41,543 bases of DNA from Streptomyces toyocaensis (GTDB lineage: Bacteria; Actinomycetota; Actinomycetes; Streptomycetales; Streptomycetaceae): positions 1 to 41,543 of the forward strand of contig NZ_JFCB01000047.1 in the NCBI RefSeq assembly GCF_000725125.1, given 5' to 3'. The notes under the pieces are model-generated. The model saw only the letters and a list, made by a program, of their open reading frames with translations. It was not told where the DNA came from and ran no database searches. This document shows, piece by piece, positions 24,045 to 32,116 of the stretch (position 1 is its first letter; each line of letters opens with the position of its first letter). Made by a program: the position numbers and the translations under genes.

Positions 24045-25166
24045 TCAACTCCCCAGCGTGTCCCAACGCGTGAGAGCGAGACCGTCGCCCTCCTCCTGGC
24101 GGGCGACCCTGGGTCTGCCGTCGGTGCCGATCAGGGCCATCACCACACGGCCGCGTCCGTCCAGGGCCAGGGCCGGAGCGCCCTGGCAGGACTCGGCCAG
24201 CGCGTACCACCAGAATCCGGCGTCCTCGTTCTCGGTGCCGCCCATGCCGAGCACGGCCGCGCCGTCCCGGTCGCGACAGGCGAGAACGACACAGTCGTAG
24301 CCGTCCAGCGACGTGCGGAGCACCGCGTACGGCCGCCCGGCCGGGGTGCCGCCCAGAGCGACCGGCCAGCCGCCCGCCCGCCAGGCCGCGGCCCCGCCGC
24401 TCTCCGCATCGGTCCAGAAGAACGTGGCACGGCCGGGCCCGGTCTCCAGGGCCGCGACCGTGCCCGGCACGGGCCGCAGCGAGAAGCCGCGGGGGCCCGT
24501 GAAGTCGCCGCCGGGAGCGGGCTGGCGCCAGACGAGCACGCCCGTCTCGGCAGCGGCGCAGACCTCGATCCGTCCGTCGGTGAGCGCGATCGCCGCGGGC
24601 CGGGCGCCGATACCGCCACCGCCCAGGTTCTCCCAGGCCCGCCAGGTGCCGTTCGGGGCCTCGCGCCGGAGCGCCAGACCTCCGTGCTCACCGCGGAGGA
24701 AGACGTGCACAGTGCCGTCCGGGGCGACCGTCGCGGACGGCGCAACGGGCGGACCGGCCTTTTCCGGGTCCCGGTGGGGGCTGCCGAGGGACCGCCAGTC
24801 GCTGAAGGCGAGTCCGGTCTGGTACTGGACGGCGTGCACGATGTCCACGTTCCGTCCGCCGTCGGGACCGGGACGCTCCCGGCGGCCGAGGAAGTGGACA
24901 TAGGTGTTGGCTCCCTGGACCACCGTCAGATGCGTCAGTCCGGCCACCGGAACGAAGCGCGGCCCGCTCCACTCCGGGCCGCCGACGGTGGTCTCCGTCC
25001 AGCGCAGCAGGCCGCCCCCGGTGGGGGCGTACAGCGTCAGCCGACCGTCCTTGCCGCGGGTGAGCCATTCTCCGTCGGCCGCTCCGGTCGCGATCCCGTG
25101 ACACTCCTCGGCGGCGCGCCCGCCTGTGACGGAGGCACCCCTGGGGCCTGCCGGCCTTCTCCGCAT
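24045..25166 (-). CDS. Seven-repeat beta-propeller-like protein (PLL-like lectin fold?)
   Basis: This 373-residue protein starts at ATG 25166, chosen because AGGAAG lies about 10 bases upstream; a GTG four codons earlier is too close to that site. The sequence breaks into about seven units of 45-50 residues, each with a DG-x-(hydrophobic strand) and an aromatic strand. Examples are DGRLTLYAPT/LLRWTE, NTYVHFLGR/SDWRSLGS, GTVHVFLRGE/WRAWENLGG, GRIEVCAAAE/VLVWRQP, ATFFWTDAE/WRAGGW, CVVLACRDRD/FWWYAL and VVMALIGTDG/TRWDTLGS. This pattern suits a seven-bladed propeller such as the PLL lectin family. No signal peptide or membrane helix is evident. It converges on the LCP gene 33 bases away. A glycan-binding role is an inference from fold and neighbourhood. 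Confidence 0.6.
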   Translation of the reverse strand: MRRRPAGPRGASVTGGRAAEECHGIATGAADGEWLTRGKDGRLTLYAPTGGGLLRWTETTVGGPEWSGPRFVPVAGLTHLTVVQGANTYVHFLGRRERPGPDGGRNVDIVHAVQYQTGLAFSDWRSLGSPHRDPEKAGPPVAPSATVAPDGTVHVFLRGEHGGLALRREAPNGTWRAWENLGGGGIGARPAAIALTDGRIEVCAAAETGVLVWRQPAPGGDFTGPRGFSLRPVPGTVAALETGPGRATFFWTDAESGGAAAWRAGGWPVALGGTPAGRPYAVLRTSLDGYDCVVLACRDRDGAAVLGMGGTENEDAGFWWYALAESCQGAPALALDGRGRVVMALIGTDGRPRVARQEEGDGLALTRWDTLGS

Positions 25167-25559
25167 CGCCTGGTGCACCTTCCTGAAGCCCGCCGCATCA
25201 CCGACACGGGACCCCGAAAACTCGGCACATCATATGCTGATCGTTCACCTCTTCCCCGGCCTCTGTCCCGTCGGTTCGGCCGCCGGACCGGACCCGGCCC
25301 ACCGGGCACCGGCTCGCTCCCGCTCGGTCGGGGTGTGCGGCGAACGCGATGAGGCGGTTGGCGGAGCGCTCGGCCGGCACCGTGCGGTCGTGCCCCACCC
25401 GGTGTCGCGGCGCACGGCCGGGACGTCGGGGCCGGGACCGGCCGCGGCGACGGGGCAGCGGGGCGCCGGAGGCACGACTCCCCCACACCGTGCGGAGACC
25501 TCGGTTCCGTCCGCCCGCCGGAACGGCGGCGGCGCGGCCTCGCGTGGGACCCTGGCCGC
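25167..25559. other. Intergenic region upstream of the propeller and NYN genes
   Basis: These 393 bases between divergent genes contain no convincing coding sequence; the open frames are GC-rich, Arg/Pro-biased noise. On the minus strand, TATGAT (25229-25234) is a good -10 for the propeller gene, giving a leader of about 55 bases. I see no clear promoter for the rightward NYN gene beyond generic GC-rich sequence. Confidence 0.5.
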
Positions 25560-25934
25560 ATGAACGACACCGCCGCCCTGCTCGTGATCGTCGACGCCGC
25601 GAATGTCGTCGGGTCGGTGCCCGACGGATGGTGGCGGGACCGCCGGGGTGCCGCGGAGCGTCTCCGTGACCGGCTGGCCGCGGACGGCCTGCCCGGCCGT
25701 ACCGGGCCGGTGGAGATCGTCCTGGTGGTGGAGGGGGCCGCCCGCGGGGTGGAGTCCGTCCCCGGTGTCCGGGTGGACCCGGCCCCGGGCAGCGGTGACG
25801 ACCGCGTGGTCACGCTGGTGGCCGGGGCGGGGGACGGCCGGCCGGTCCTGGTGGTGACGGCGGACCGCGAGCTGCGCCGCAGGGTGACGTCCCTGGGCGC
25901 GGAGGTCACGGGCCCCCGCACGGTACGCCCCTGA
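25560..25934 (+). CDS. NYN/PIN-like domain protein (putative nuclease)
   Basis: This 124-residue cytosolic protein begins LLVIVDAANVVGS, the first strand of the NYN branch of the PIN nuclease fold, with Asp12 and Asn15 in the usual metal-binding place. A middle strand (EIVLVVEGAARG) and the late motif VLVVTADRELRRRV with an acidic residue complete the fold. Single-domain actinobacterial homologues of this length exist. They are presumed RNases, but no substrate can be inferred here. The start is ATG, with no strong Shine-Dalgarno sequence. It converges on the permease gene. Confidence 0.75.
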   Translation: MNDTAALLVIVDAANVVGSVPDGWWRDRRGAAERLRDRLAADGLPGRTGPVEIVLVVEGAARGVESVPGVRVDPAPGSGDDRVVTLVAGAGDGRPVLVVTADRELRRRVTSLGAEVTGPRTVRP

Positions 25935-26004
25935 CGCCGGCTCCCACGGGGGCCCGGGCCTGCCCCGTGCCCCGTCGGACGGGGGCGAAGGGCCCTGGGC
26001 GTGG

Positions 26005-27507
26005 TCAGCGGGCGGGCGGGGCGGGGGTCTCCTCCGGTGTGCGGGCCATCCGGCTGTGGGTGCGGCTGTAGAGGAAGTAGACGACGATGCCGATCGCCAT
26101 CCAGATGCCGAACCGGACCCAGGTCTCGGCGGGCAGGTTCAGCATCAGCCACAGGGACGCGGCGACCGACACGATCGGCAGGACGGGCACCCAGGGGGTG
26201 CGGAACGACCGGTGCAGGTCGGGCCGGGTCCTGCGGAGGATGATCACGCTGATCGCGACGATCACGAAGGCGAACAGGGTGCCGATGTTCACCAGCGCGG
26301 CGAGCTCGTTCAGCGGGGTGAAGCCCGCGAGGACCGCGATGAGGACACCGAGCAGGATGGTCGGCCGGTGCGGCGTCCTGAACCGGGGGTGGACCCGGGA
26401 GAAGAACCGGGGCAGCAGTCCGTCGCGGCTCATCGCGAAGAAGACGCGCGTCTGGCCGAGCAGCAGGATCATGCAGACGGTCGTCAGGCCGACGGCGGCG
26501 CCGAAGCTGATGAAGCCCGCGAACCAGGGATGCCCGGTGGCCTTGAAGGCGTCGGCGAGCGGGGCGTCCACGGACAGGTCCCGGTAGTTCTGCATGCCGG
26601 TGACGACGATCGACACCAGGACGTACAGCACGGTGCAGATGAACAGGGAGCCGAGGATGCCGCGGGGCATGTCGCGCTGCGGGTTCTTCGTCTCCTCGGC
26701 GGCCGTGGCGACGATGTCGAAACCGATGAACGCGAAGAACACCACCGAGGCGGCGGTGAAGATGCCCATCACCCCGAAGTTCGCCGGGGCCCAGCCGAAC
26801 ATCAGCTGGATGAGCGGCGAATTGAGGCTGTCACCCGCGGGTACCGGCTCCGAGCCCGGGATGAACGGGTCGTAGTTGTCGGCGGTGATGAAGAAGGCCC
26901 CCGCGACGATCACCACGAGGACGACGATCACCTTGATCGCCACGACGATCGAGGTGACGCGGGCGGACAGCTTCATGCCGAGGACGAGGATGCCGGTCAG
27001 CACCAGCACCAGGGCGGCGGCGAGGATGTCGAACCCGAAGACGTCGGAGCCCTCCCGGCTGCCCAGCGCGGCGGGCATCTGCCAGCCCGCGTTGTCCATG
27101 AGCGACTGGATGTAGCCCGACCAGCCGACGGCCACCACCGCCGTGCCGAGCGCGAACTCCAGGACCAGGTCCCAGCCGATGATCCACGCGGGCAGTTCCC
27201 CCAGGGAGGCGTAGGAGAACGTGTAGGCGGAACCCGCCACCGGGACGGTGGAGGCGAACTCGGCATAGCAGAGCGCGGCGAGCGCGCAGACGACACCGGC
27301 CACCACGAAGGCCAGGGCCGTGGCCGGCCCGGCGTTGTTCTTCGCGACCGTACCGGTGAGGACGAAGATGCCGGTGCCGATGATGACACCGACGCCGAAG
27401 ACGGTCAGATCCAGCGCGGACAGCGATTTCTTGAGCGCGTGCTCGGGTTCCTCGGTGTCGCGGATGGACTGCTCCACCTTCTTCGTCCGGAAGAGGGGGC
27501 TTGTCAC
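26005..27507 (-). CDS. APC-superfamily amino acid permease (CAT-type)
   Basis: This 500-residue integral membrane protein has 12 or more hydrophobic segments. The first helix is preceded by LKKSLSALDLTVFGVGVIIGTGIFVLTG, carrying the APC motif GxGxIIGTGIF; later come VVFFAFIGFDIVATAAEETKNPQRDMPRGI and ILLGQTRVFFAMSRDG, typical of cationic amino acid transporters. It imports amino acids, probably basic ones, by proton coupling. The frame stays open for another 284 codons into dxs, but GGGAGG 5 bases before the GTG at 27507 fixes the start. It is separated from dxs by a strong terminator, so it is a separate transcript. Confidence 0.92.
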   Translation of the reverse strand: MTSPLFRTKKVEQSIRDTEEPEHALKKSLSALDLTVFGVGVIIGTGIFVLTGTVAKNNAGPATALAFVVAGVVCALAALCYAEFASTVPVAGSAYTFSYASLGELPAWIIGWDLVLEFALGTAVVAVGWSGYIQSLMDNAGWQMPAALGSREGSDVFGFDILAAALVLVLTGILVLGMKLSARVTSIVVAIKVIVVLVVIVAGAFFITADNYDPFIPGSEPVPAGDSLNSPLIQLMFGWAPANFGVMGIFTAASVVFFAFIGFDIVATAAEETKNPQRDMPRGILGSLFICTVLYVLVSIVVTGMQNYRDLSVDAPLADAFKATGHPWFAGFISFGAAVGLTTVCMILLLGQTRVFFAMSRDGLLPRFFSRVHPRFRTPHRPTILLGVLIAVLAGFTPLNELAALVNIGTLFAFVIVAISVIILRRTRPDLHRSFRTPWVPVLPIVSVAASLWLMLNLPAETWVRFGIWMAIGIVVYFLYSRTHSRMARTPEETPAPPAR

Positions 27508-27590
27508 GGGTACCTCCCACGCTTGTCGTCCTCGACATGATCGAGAGGGGGCGTAGCTCGTATGCCCCGGCGCGGGCGCTTTCACGCAGA

Positions 27591-27632
27591 CGGGCCGCGC
27601 GCGCCACTCCTCACAGTGGCACGCGCGGCCCG
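27591..27632 (-). terminator. Strong hairpin terminator after dxs
   Basis: Two 18-base arms (CGGGCCGCGCGCGCCACT and AGTGGCACGCGCGGCCCG) pair with a single mismatch around a 6-base loop, 25 bases past the dxs stop. Confidence 0.85.
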
Positions 27633-27656
27633 TCCGGGCGACGCGTGGACGTCCGT

Positions 27657-29579
27657 TCAGTCGCGGGCCGGCTCCACCGCGTCGACGGAGGACCGCTCGT
27701 ACCGCCCGTCGAGCTTCGCCACCAGGCCGGTCACCTGACGGGCGATGTCGGGGGCGGTCAGGCCGATCTCGGCCATGACCTCGGCGCGGGAGGCGTGGTC
27801 GAGGAAGCGCGGCGGGATGCCGAAGTCGCGCAGCGGTACGTCCACCCCGGCGTCGCGCAGCGCCTGGGCGATCGTGGAGCCGACACCGCCGACGCGGGAG
27901 TTGTCCTCCACGGTGACGACGACGCGGTGCTTCTCGGCGAGCGGCGCCATCGCCTCGTCGACGGGCTTGACCCAGCGCGGGTCGACGACGGTGGTGGAGA
28001 TGCCCTGCCGGTCGAGGAGGGAGGCGATCTCCAGGCACATCGGGGCCAGGGCGCCCACGGACACCAGCAGGACGTCGGGGGCGTCGGTGCCGGGCTCGCG
28101 CAGCACGTCCATGCCGCCGACGCGGCCCACGGCGGGCACGGCGGGCCCGACGGCGCCCTTGGAGAACCGCACCACGGTGGGGGCGTCCTCGACGTCGACG
28201 GCCTCGCGCAGCTGGGCGCGGACCTGGTCGGCGTCGCGGGGGGCGGCCAGCCGCAGCCCGGGGACGACCTGGAGGATCGACATGTCCCACATGCCGTTGT
28301 GGGAGGCGCCGTCGGTGCCGGTGATGCCGGCCCGGTCGAGCACGAACGTGACGCCGCACTTGTGCAGGGCCACGTCCATCAGCACCTGGTCGAAGGCGCG
28401 GTTCAGGAAGGTGGCGTACACGGCGAAGACGGGGTGCACCCCGGCGTGGGCCAGGCCCGCGGCGGAGACGGCGCCGTGCTGCTCGGCGATGCCGACGTCG
28501 TAGACCCGGTCGGGGAAGCGCTTGGCGAACTTGTCGAGGCCGACCGGCTGGAGCATCGCGGCGGTGATGGCGACGACGTCCTCGCGCTCCTCCCCGAGCC
28601 TGACCATCTCCTCGCCGAAGACGGAGGTCCAGTCGGCGCCCGCGGTGGCGATCGGCAGGCCCGTGTCGGGGTGGATCTTGCCCACGGCGTGGAAGCGGTC
28701 CGCCTCGTCCTGGAGGGCGGGCTGGTAGCCGCGGCCCTTCTCGGTGAGGCAGTGGACGATCACCGGGCCGTTGAAGCGCTTGGCGCGGGCCAGCGCGGAC
28801 TCCAGGGCCTCGATGTCGTGGCCGTCGATGGGGCCGACGTACTTCAGGCCGAGGTCCTCGAACATGCCCTGCGGGGCGATGAAGTCCTTCAGGCCCTTCT
28901 TGGCGCCGTGCAGGGTGTCGTAGAGGGCCTGGCCGACGACCGGGGTGCGCTCCAGGAGGTCCTTGGTGCGGGTCAGGAAGCGCTCGTAGCCGTCGGTGGT
29001 GCGCAGGGTCGCCAGGTGGTTGGCGAGGCCGCCGATGGTCGGCGAGTAGGAGCGCTCGTTGTCGTTGACGACGATGACGAGCGGGCGGTCCTTGGCGTCG
29101 GCGATGTTGTTCAGCGCCTCCCAGGCCATGCCGCCGGTCAGCGCGCCGTCGCCGATGACCGCGACGACGTGGCTGTCGCGCCGCTTGATCTGGTTGGCCT
29201 TGGCGATGCCGTCGGCCCAGCCGAGCACGGTGGAGGCGTGGCTGTTCTCGATGACGTCGTGCTCGGACTCGGCCTGCGAGGGGTAGCCGGACAGGCCGCC
29301 CTTCATCTTCAGCTTGGAGAAGTCCTGCCGGCCGGTCAGCAGCTTGTGCACGTAGGACTGGTGTCCGGTGTCCCAGAGCACCTTGTCCTTGGGCGACTCG
29401 AAGACCCGGTGCAGGGCGATGGTCAGCTCCACCACACCGAGGTTGGGGCCGAGGTGGCCGCCGGTCTTGGAGACCGCGTCGACGAGGAAGGTCCGGATCT
29501 CCCCGGCCAGCTGGTCGAGCTCCTCCGGGCTGAGCCGGTCCAGATCGCGCGGTCCCCTGATGCGGGTCAGCAGCGGCAC
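27657..29579 (-). CDS. dxs: 1-deoxy-D-xylulose-5-phosphate synthase
   Basis: This 640-residue thiamine-diphosphate enzyme condenses pyruvate and glyceraldehyde-3-phosphate, the first step of the MEP isoprenoid pathway. It has the transketolase-like order: KTGGHLGPNLGVVELTIALH near the N terminus, then VLWDTGHQSYVHKLLTGR, the ThDP motif GDGALTGGMAWEALNN through NDNERSYSP, the central YVGPIDGHD, and the pyrimidine domain FDRAGITGTDGASHNG-type segment (here LDRAGITGTDGASHNGMWD). The GTG start has GGAGG 5-6 bases upstream. A TAGACT box about 50 bases upstream could be the -10. It supplies precursors for quinones, carotenoids and the polyprenyl carrier used in wall-polymer synthesis. Confidence 0.96.
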   Translation of the reverse strand: MPLLTRIRGPRDLDRLSPEELDQLAGEIRTFLVDAVSKTGGHLGPNLGVVELTIALHRVFESPKDKVLWDTGHQSYVHKLLTGRQDFSKLKMKGGLSGYPSQAESEHDVIENSHASTVLGWADGIAKANQIKRRDSHVVAVIGDGALTGGMAWEALNNIADAKDRPLVIVVNDNERSYSPTIGGLANHLATLRTTDGYERFLTRTKDLLERTPVVGQALYDTLHGAKKGLKDFIAPQGMFEDLGLKYVGPIDGHDIEALESALARAKRFNGPVIVHCLTEKGRGYQPALQDEADRFHAVGKIHPDTGLPIATAGADWTSVFGEEMVRLGEEREDVVAITAAMLQPVGLDKFAKRFPDRVYDVGIAEQHGAVSAAGLAHAGVHPVFAVYATFLNRAFDQVLMDVALHKCGVTFVLDRAGITGTDGASHNGMWDMSILQVVPGLRLAAPRDADQVRAQLREAVDVEDAPTVVRFSKGAVGPAVPAVGRVGGMDVLREPGTDAPDVLLVSVGALAPMCLEIASLLDRQGISTTVVDPRWVKPVDEAMAPLAEKHRVVVTVEDNSRVGGVGSTIAQALRDAGVDVPLRDFGIPPRFLDHASRAEVMAEIGLTAPDIARQVTGLVAKLDGRYERSSVDAVEPARD

Positions 29580-29720
29580 CCGTGCCTCCTTGCAGTAGAG
29601 CTGATCGAGCTGTTGCCGGGCGGGTCGAGTCTAATCTTCCGCTCCACCGAACGGTCTCCGGGCGGTGCGTCGTGCATCACCCGATCAGCAGTACCCCGGA
29701 TGCACGGGTCCTACGACAAG

Positions 29721-29757
29721 GCTGTGGCCCGGCACCTGTGAGGCGCCGGGCCACAGC
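29721..29757 (-). terminator. Terminator hairpin downstream of the xylose-type ABC operon
   Basis: GCTGTGGCCCGGC and GCCGGGCCACAGC form perfect 13-bp arms with an 11-base loop, about 87 bases past the permease stop. The symmetric stem could also act on the other strand. Confidence 0.75.
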
Positions 29758-29766
29758 AACGCACCC

Positions 29767-29838
29767 GAGGGGCGCGGGGCCGGGTCGAGGTGCGGCTCCG
29801 CCGCGTGGGCGCGATCAGCCCGAGCGGACCCGCAGTCG
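29767..29838. repeat. Streptomyces intergenic repeat, long copy
   Basis: The run GAGGGGCGCGGGGCC, GTGCGGCTCCGCCGCGTGGG, CGCGATCAGCC and CGGACCCGCAGTCG matches an element I recognise from many Streptomyces intergenic spacers. A shortened relative sits at 6281-6331. It fills most of the spacer between the ABC operon terminator and the permease stop. Confidence 0.6.
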
Positions 29839-29843
29839 CCCCC

Positions 29844-31145
29844 CTACGCGCGCCCCGCCGTCTTCTGCGTCTTCCGGGTCACCGCGTCGATGACGACCGT
29901 CGCCAGCAGCACACCACCGGTGATCATGTACTGCACCGGCGAGGCGATGCCCTCCAGCGCCAGGCCGTACGTGATCGAGATGATCACCATCACACCGAGC
30001 AGCGCGTCCCACGTGCGGCCACGGCCGCCGAAGAGGGACGTACCACCGATGACGGCCGCGGCGATGACGTTCATCAGGAACTCACCGGTGCCCGCGCCCT
30101 GGTTCGCGGAGGCGATCTTCGAGGCGACGAACAGGCCGCCGATCGCGGCGAAGGTACCGGCGATCGCGAAGACCGAGATCCGCACCATCTCCACGTTGAT
30201 GCCGGCGCGGCGGGACGCCTCGACGCTGCCGCCGAGCGCGAAGACCTTGCGGCCGTACGCGGTGCGGCGCAGCACGAAGTCCGTGAGGACCAGGAAGGCG
30301 AGGAAGATCACCACGGCCAGCGGCAGGCCCTTGTACTGGTTGAAGACGATCGCGACGACGAACGCCAGGACCGCGAGCAGCACGGTCCGCACGATGATCT
30401 CGTTCAGCGGCCGGGACGGGACCCCGGCGGCCTCGCGGCGGCGGTTGTCGAAGAAGGCCAGGAGGAAGTACCCCACGGTCGCGACGATCGCCAGGCCGTA
30501 CGCGGCGGCCACGTCCGAGAAGTAGTAGCTGGTCAGCTTGACGACCAGGCCCTCGGAGTCGAGGTTGATCGTGCCGTTGCTGCCGAGGATCTGCAGCATG
30601 AAGCCCTGCCAGAACAGCAGGCCGGCCAGGGTCACGGCGAAGGCCGGGACGCCGATCCGGGCGAAGATGAAGCCGTGGAGGGCGCCGGCCACCGTGCCGG
30701 TGAGGATCGCCAGCACCAGGGCCAGCACCTCGTTCATCCCGTGGGTGACGCTCATGACCGCGAAGGCCGCGCCCGCGACACCGCTGACCGAGCCGACCGA
30801 CAGGTCGATCTCGCCGAGCAGCAGGACGAAGACGATACCGACGGCGATCATGCCCGTGCCGACCATCGCGACGGACATGTCGGAGAAGTTGCCGGCGGTG
30901 AAGAAGTTGGGGTTCAGGCTGGTGAAGATGGCCCAGATGATCAGCAGGCCGACCACGACGGGGAGGGAGCCGAGGTCACCGGCCTTCATCTTCCGCTTGA
31001 ACTCGTTCCAGTAGCCCAGGAAGCCCTGTTCGCGGACCAGCAGCCGGGGGTCGACCACGGTGACCGCGGCGGCCGCCGCCTCGGGGTTCTCCACGGCGTG
31101 GTCCTCGGCGGACGTCTTACCGGTGCTCACTTTTTCGGTGCTCAC
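29844..31145 (-). CDS. xylH: Xylose/ribose-type ABC transporter permease
   Basis: This 433-residue membrane protein of the BPD_transp_2 type (XylH/RbsC) has around ten hydrophobic helices. Family landmarks are LLLGEIDLSVGSVSGVAGA, FARIGVPAFAVTLAGLL, TAYGRKVFALGGSVEASRRAGINV and AAVIGGTSLFGGRGR. The GTG at 31145 overlaps the stop of the ATPase gene (GTGA) and has GGGGAG about 8 bases upstream. A duplicated GTGAGCACCG unit places a second possible GTG five codons later. It forms the membrane channel for sugar uptake with the ATPase and binding protein upstream. Xylose specificity is inferred from synteny with the rok7B7 locus. Confidence 0.9.
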   Translation of the reverse strand: MSTEKVSTGKTSAEDHAVENPEAAAAAVTVVDPRLLVREQGFLGYWNEFKRKMKAGDLGSLPVVVGLLIIWAIFTSLNPNFFTAGNFSDMSVAMVGTGMIAVGIVFVLLLGEIDLSVGSVSGVAGAAFAVMSVTHGMNEVLALVLAILTGTVAGALHGFIFARIGVPAFAVTLAGLLFWQGFMLQILGSNGTINLDSEGLVVKLTSYYFSDVAAAYGLAIVATVGYFLLAFFDNRRREAAGVPSRPLNEIIVRTVLLAVLAFVVAIVFNQYKGLPLAVVIFLAFLVLTDFVLRRTAYGRKVFALGGSVEASRRAGINVEMVRISVFAIAGTFAAIGGLFVASKIASANQGAGTGEFLMNVIAAAVIGGTSLFGGRGRTWDALLGVMVIISITYGLALEGIASPVQYMITGGVLLATVVIDAVTRKTQKTAGRA

Positions 31146-31933
31146 TTCTTGATCTCCCCATTGGTGCGCGCCGCACGACGGGTCACGGCGTTGTCCGTGG
31201 CGCCCGTGATGGCGGAGATGATCTCTTCCTGCGAGGTCGACTTGACCTCGAAGACGCCGTTGTTGCGCCCGAGACGCAGGACGGCGACCTTGTCCGCCAC
31301 GGCCTTCACATCGGCCATGTTGTGGCTGATGAGGATGACCGCGTGACCGCGCTCGCGCAGCCGCTCGACCAGGTCGAGGACCTGCGCGGTCTGCTCGACG
31401 CCGAGGGCGGCGGTGGGCTCGTCGAGGATCACCAGCTTGGGCTCGCCGAGCATGGACCGGGCGATCGCCACCACCTGGCGCTGACCGCCGGAGAGCGAGG
31501 CGATCGGGATCCGGACGCTGGGGATGCGGATCGACAGCGTGTCCAGGAGCTCGCGGGAGCGGCGCTCCATCTCGACCTCGTCCAGGACGCCGCGCCTGCG
31601 CAGCTCCCGGCCCAGGTAGAGGTTGCCGACGACATCGATGTTGTCGCACAGCGCGAGGTCCTGGTAGACCGTCGCGATGCCCAGGTTCTGGGCGTCGTGC
31701 GGCCTGTTGATCTGGACGGCCTTGCCGTCCCACTCGATGACGCCCTCATCGATGGGGTGCACGCCGGCGATCGTCTTGACCAGCGTGGACTTTCCGGCAC
31801 CGTTGTCGCCCACCAGGGCGACCACCTCACCGGCGTGGACCTCAAGCTCTACGTCGGTGAGCGCCTGGACGGCACCGAACCGCTTGGAGACCCCGCGCAA
31901 CGCCAGCACGGGCGTAGCGGACACGTGAACCAT
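31142..31933 (-). CDS. xylG: Sugar ABC transporter ATP-binding protein (single NBD)
   Basis: This 263-residue ATPase has Walker A GDNGAGKST, Q-loop VYQDLALCDN, signature LSGGQRQVV, Walker B LVILDEP and switch His in ILISHN. Most XylG/RbsA/MglA proteins carry two nucleotide-binding domains in about 500 residues. This one has a single domain and must work as a homodimer, as in FrcA-type systems. It energises transport with the permease encoded next, which it overlaps by four bases. It is separated from the binding-protein gene by a structured spacer of about 180 bases. Confidence 0.93.
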   Translation of the reverse strand: MVHVSATPVLALRGVSKRFGAVQALTDVELEVHAGEVVALVGDNGAGKSTLVKTIAGVHPIDEGVIEWDGKAVQINRPHDAQNLGIATVYQDLALCDNIDVVGNLYLGRELRRRGVLDEVEMERRSRELLDTLSIRIPSVRIPIASLSGGQRQVVAIARSMLGEPKLVILDEPTAALGVEQTAQVLDLVERLRERGHAVILISHNMADVKAVADKVAVLRLGRNNGVFEVKSTSQEEIISAITGATDNAVTRRAARTNGEIKK

Positions 31934-31992
31934 CTCCTTCGCCGCCTGACCCGGCGGGAGGTTGTGCAGAAGTTTTCGGGGGGATGTTCCGT

Positions 31993-32038
31993 CCGGCGCC
32001 CCGCGTAGCTTGCGGGGCTGATGTGTGCGGGGCGCCGG
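31993..32038 (-). other. Mutually exclusive hairpins in the binding protein - ATPase spacer
   Basis: CCGGCGCCCCGC (31993-32004) and GCGGGGCGCCGG (32027-32038) are perfect 12-base complements. The inner CCCCGC can instead pair with GCGGGG at 32012-32017 through a 7-base loop. Such alternative folding between a binding-protein gene and its ATPase gene could protect the upstream mRNA or attenuate downstream expression. Confidence 0.55.
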
Positions 32039-32066
32039 CGGAAGCGCGTGGCAGTCGGTCCCGCCG

Positions 32067-32089
32067 GGGAGTCCGGGTCACGGACTCCC
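32067..32089 (-). terminator. Partial terminator / mRNA 3' hairpin after the binding-protein gene
   Basis: GGGAGTCC and GGACTCCC pair perfectly around a 7-base loop, 28 bases past the stop of the binding-protein gene. It is probably leaky, because the rest of the operon lies downstream. Confidence 0.55.
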
Positions 32090-32116
32090 TCGTGTGTCAC
32101 GGGACTCGGGGACTGC

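Noticed and set aside
25198..25248. 16-codon minus-strand ORF with two cysteines, considered as a leader peptide for the propeller gene
   Set aside because: The best -10 box (25229-25234) falls inside it, so the transcript would start within the ORF. The purine stretch abuts the GTG instead of being properly spaced.
25126..25563. 145-codon plus-strand frame before the NYN gene
   Set aside because: It is antisense to the start of the propeller gene and then runs through GC-rich spacer with biased composition. There are no start signals or motifs.
27508..28359. N-terminal extension of the amino acid permease frame
   Set aside because: The extension is Arg/Pro-rich, lies antisense in frame terms to dxs coding sequence and crosses the dxs terminator. 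GGGAGG plus GTG at 27507 gives a normal permease start.
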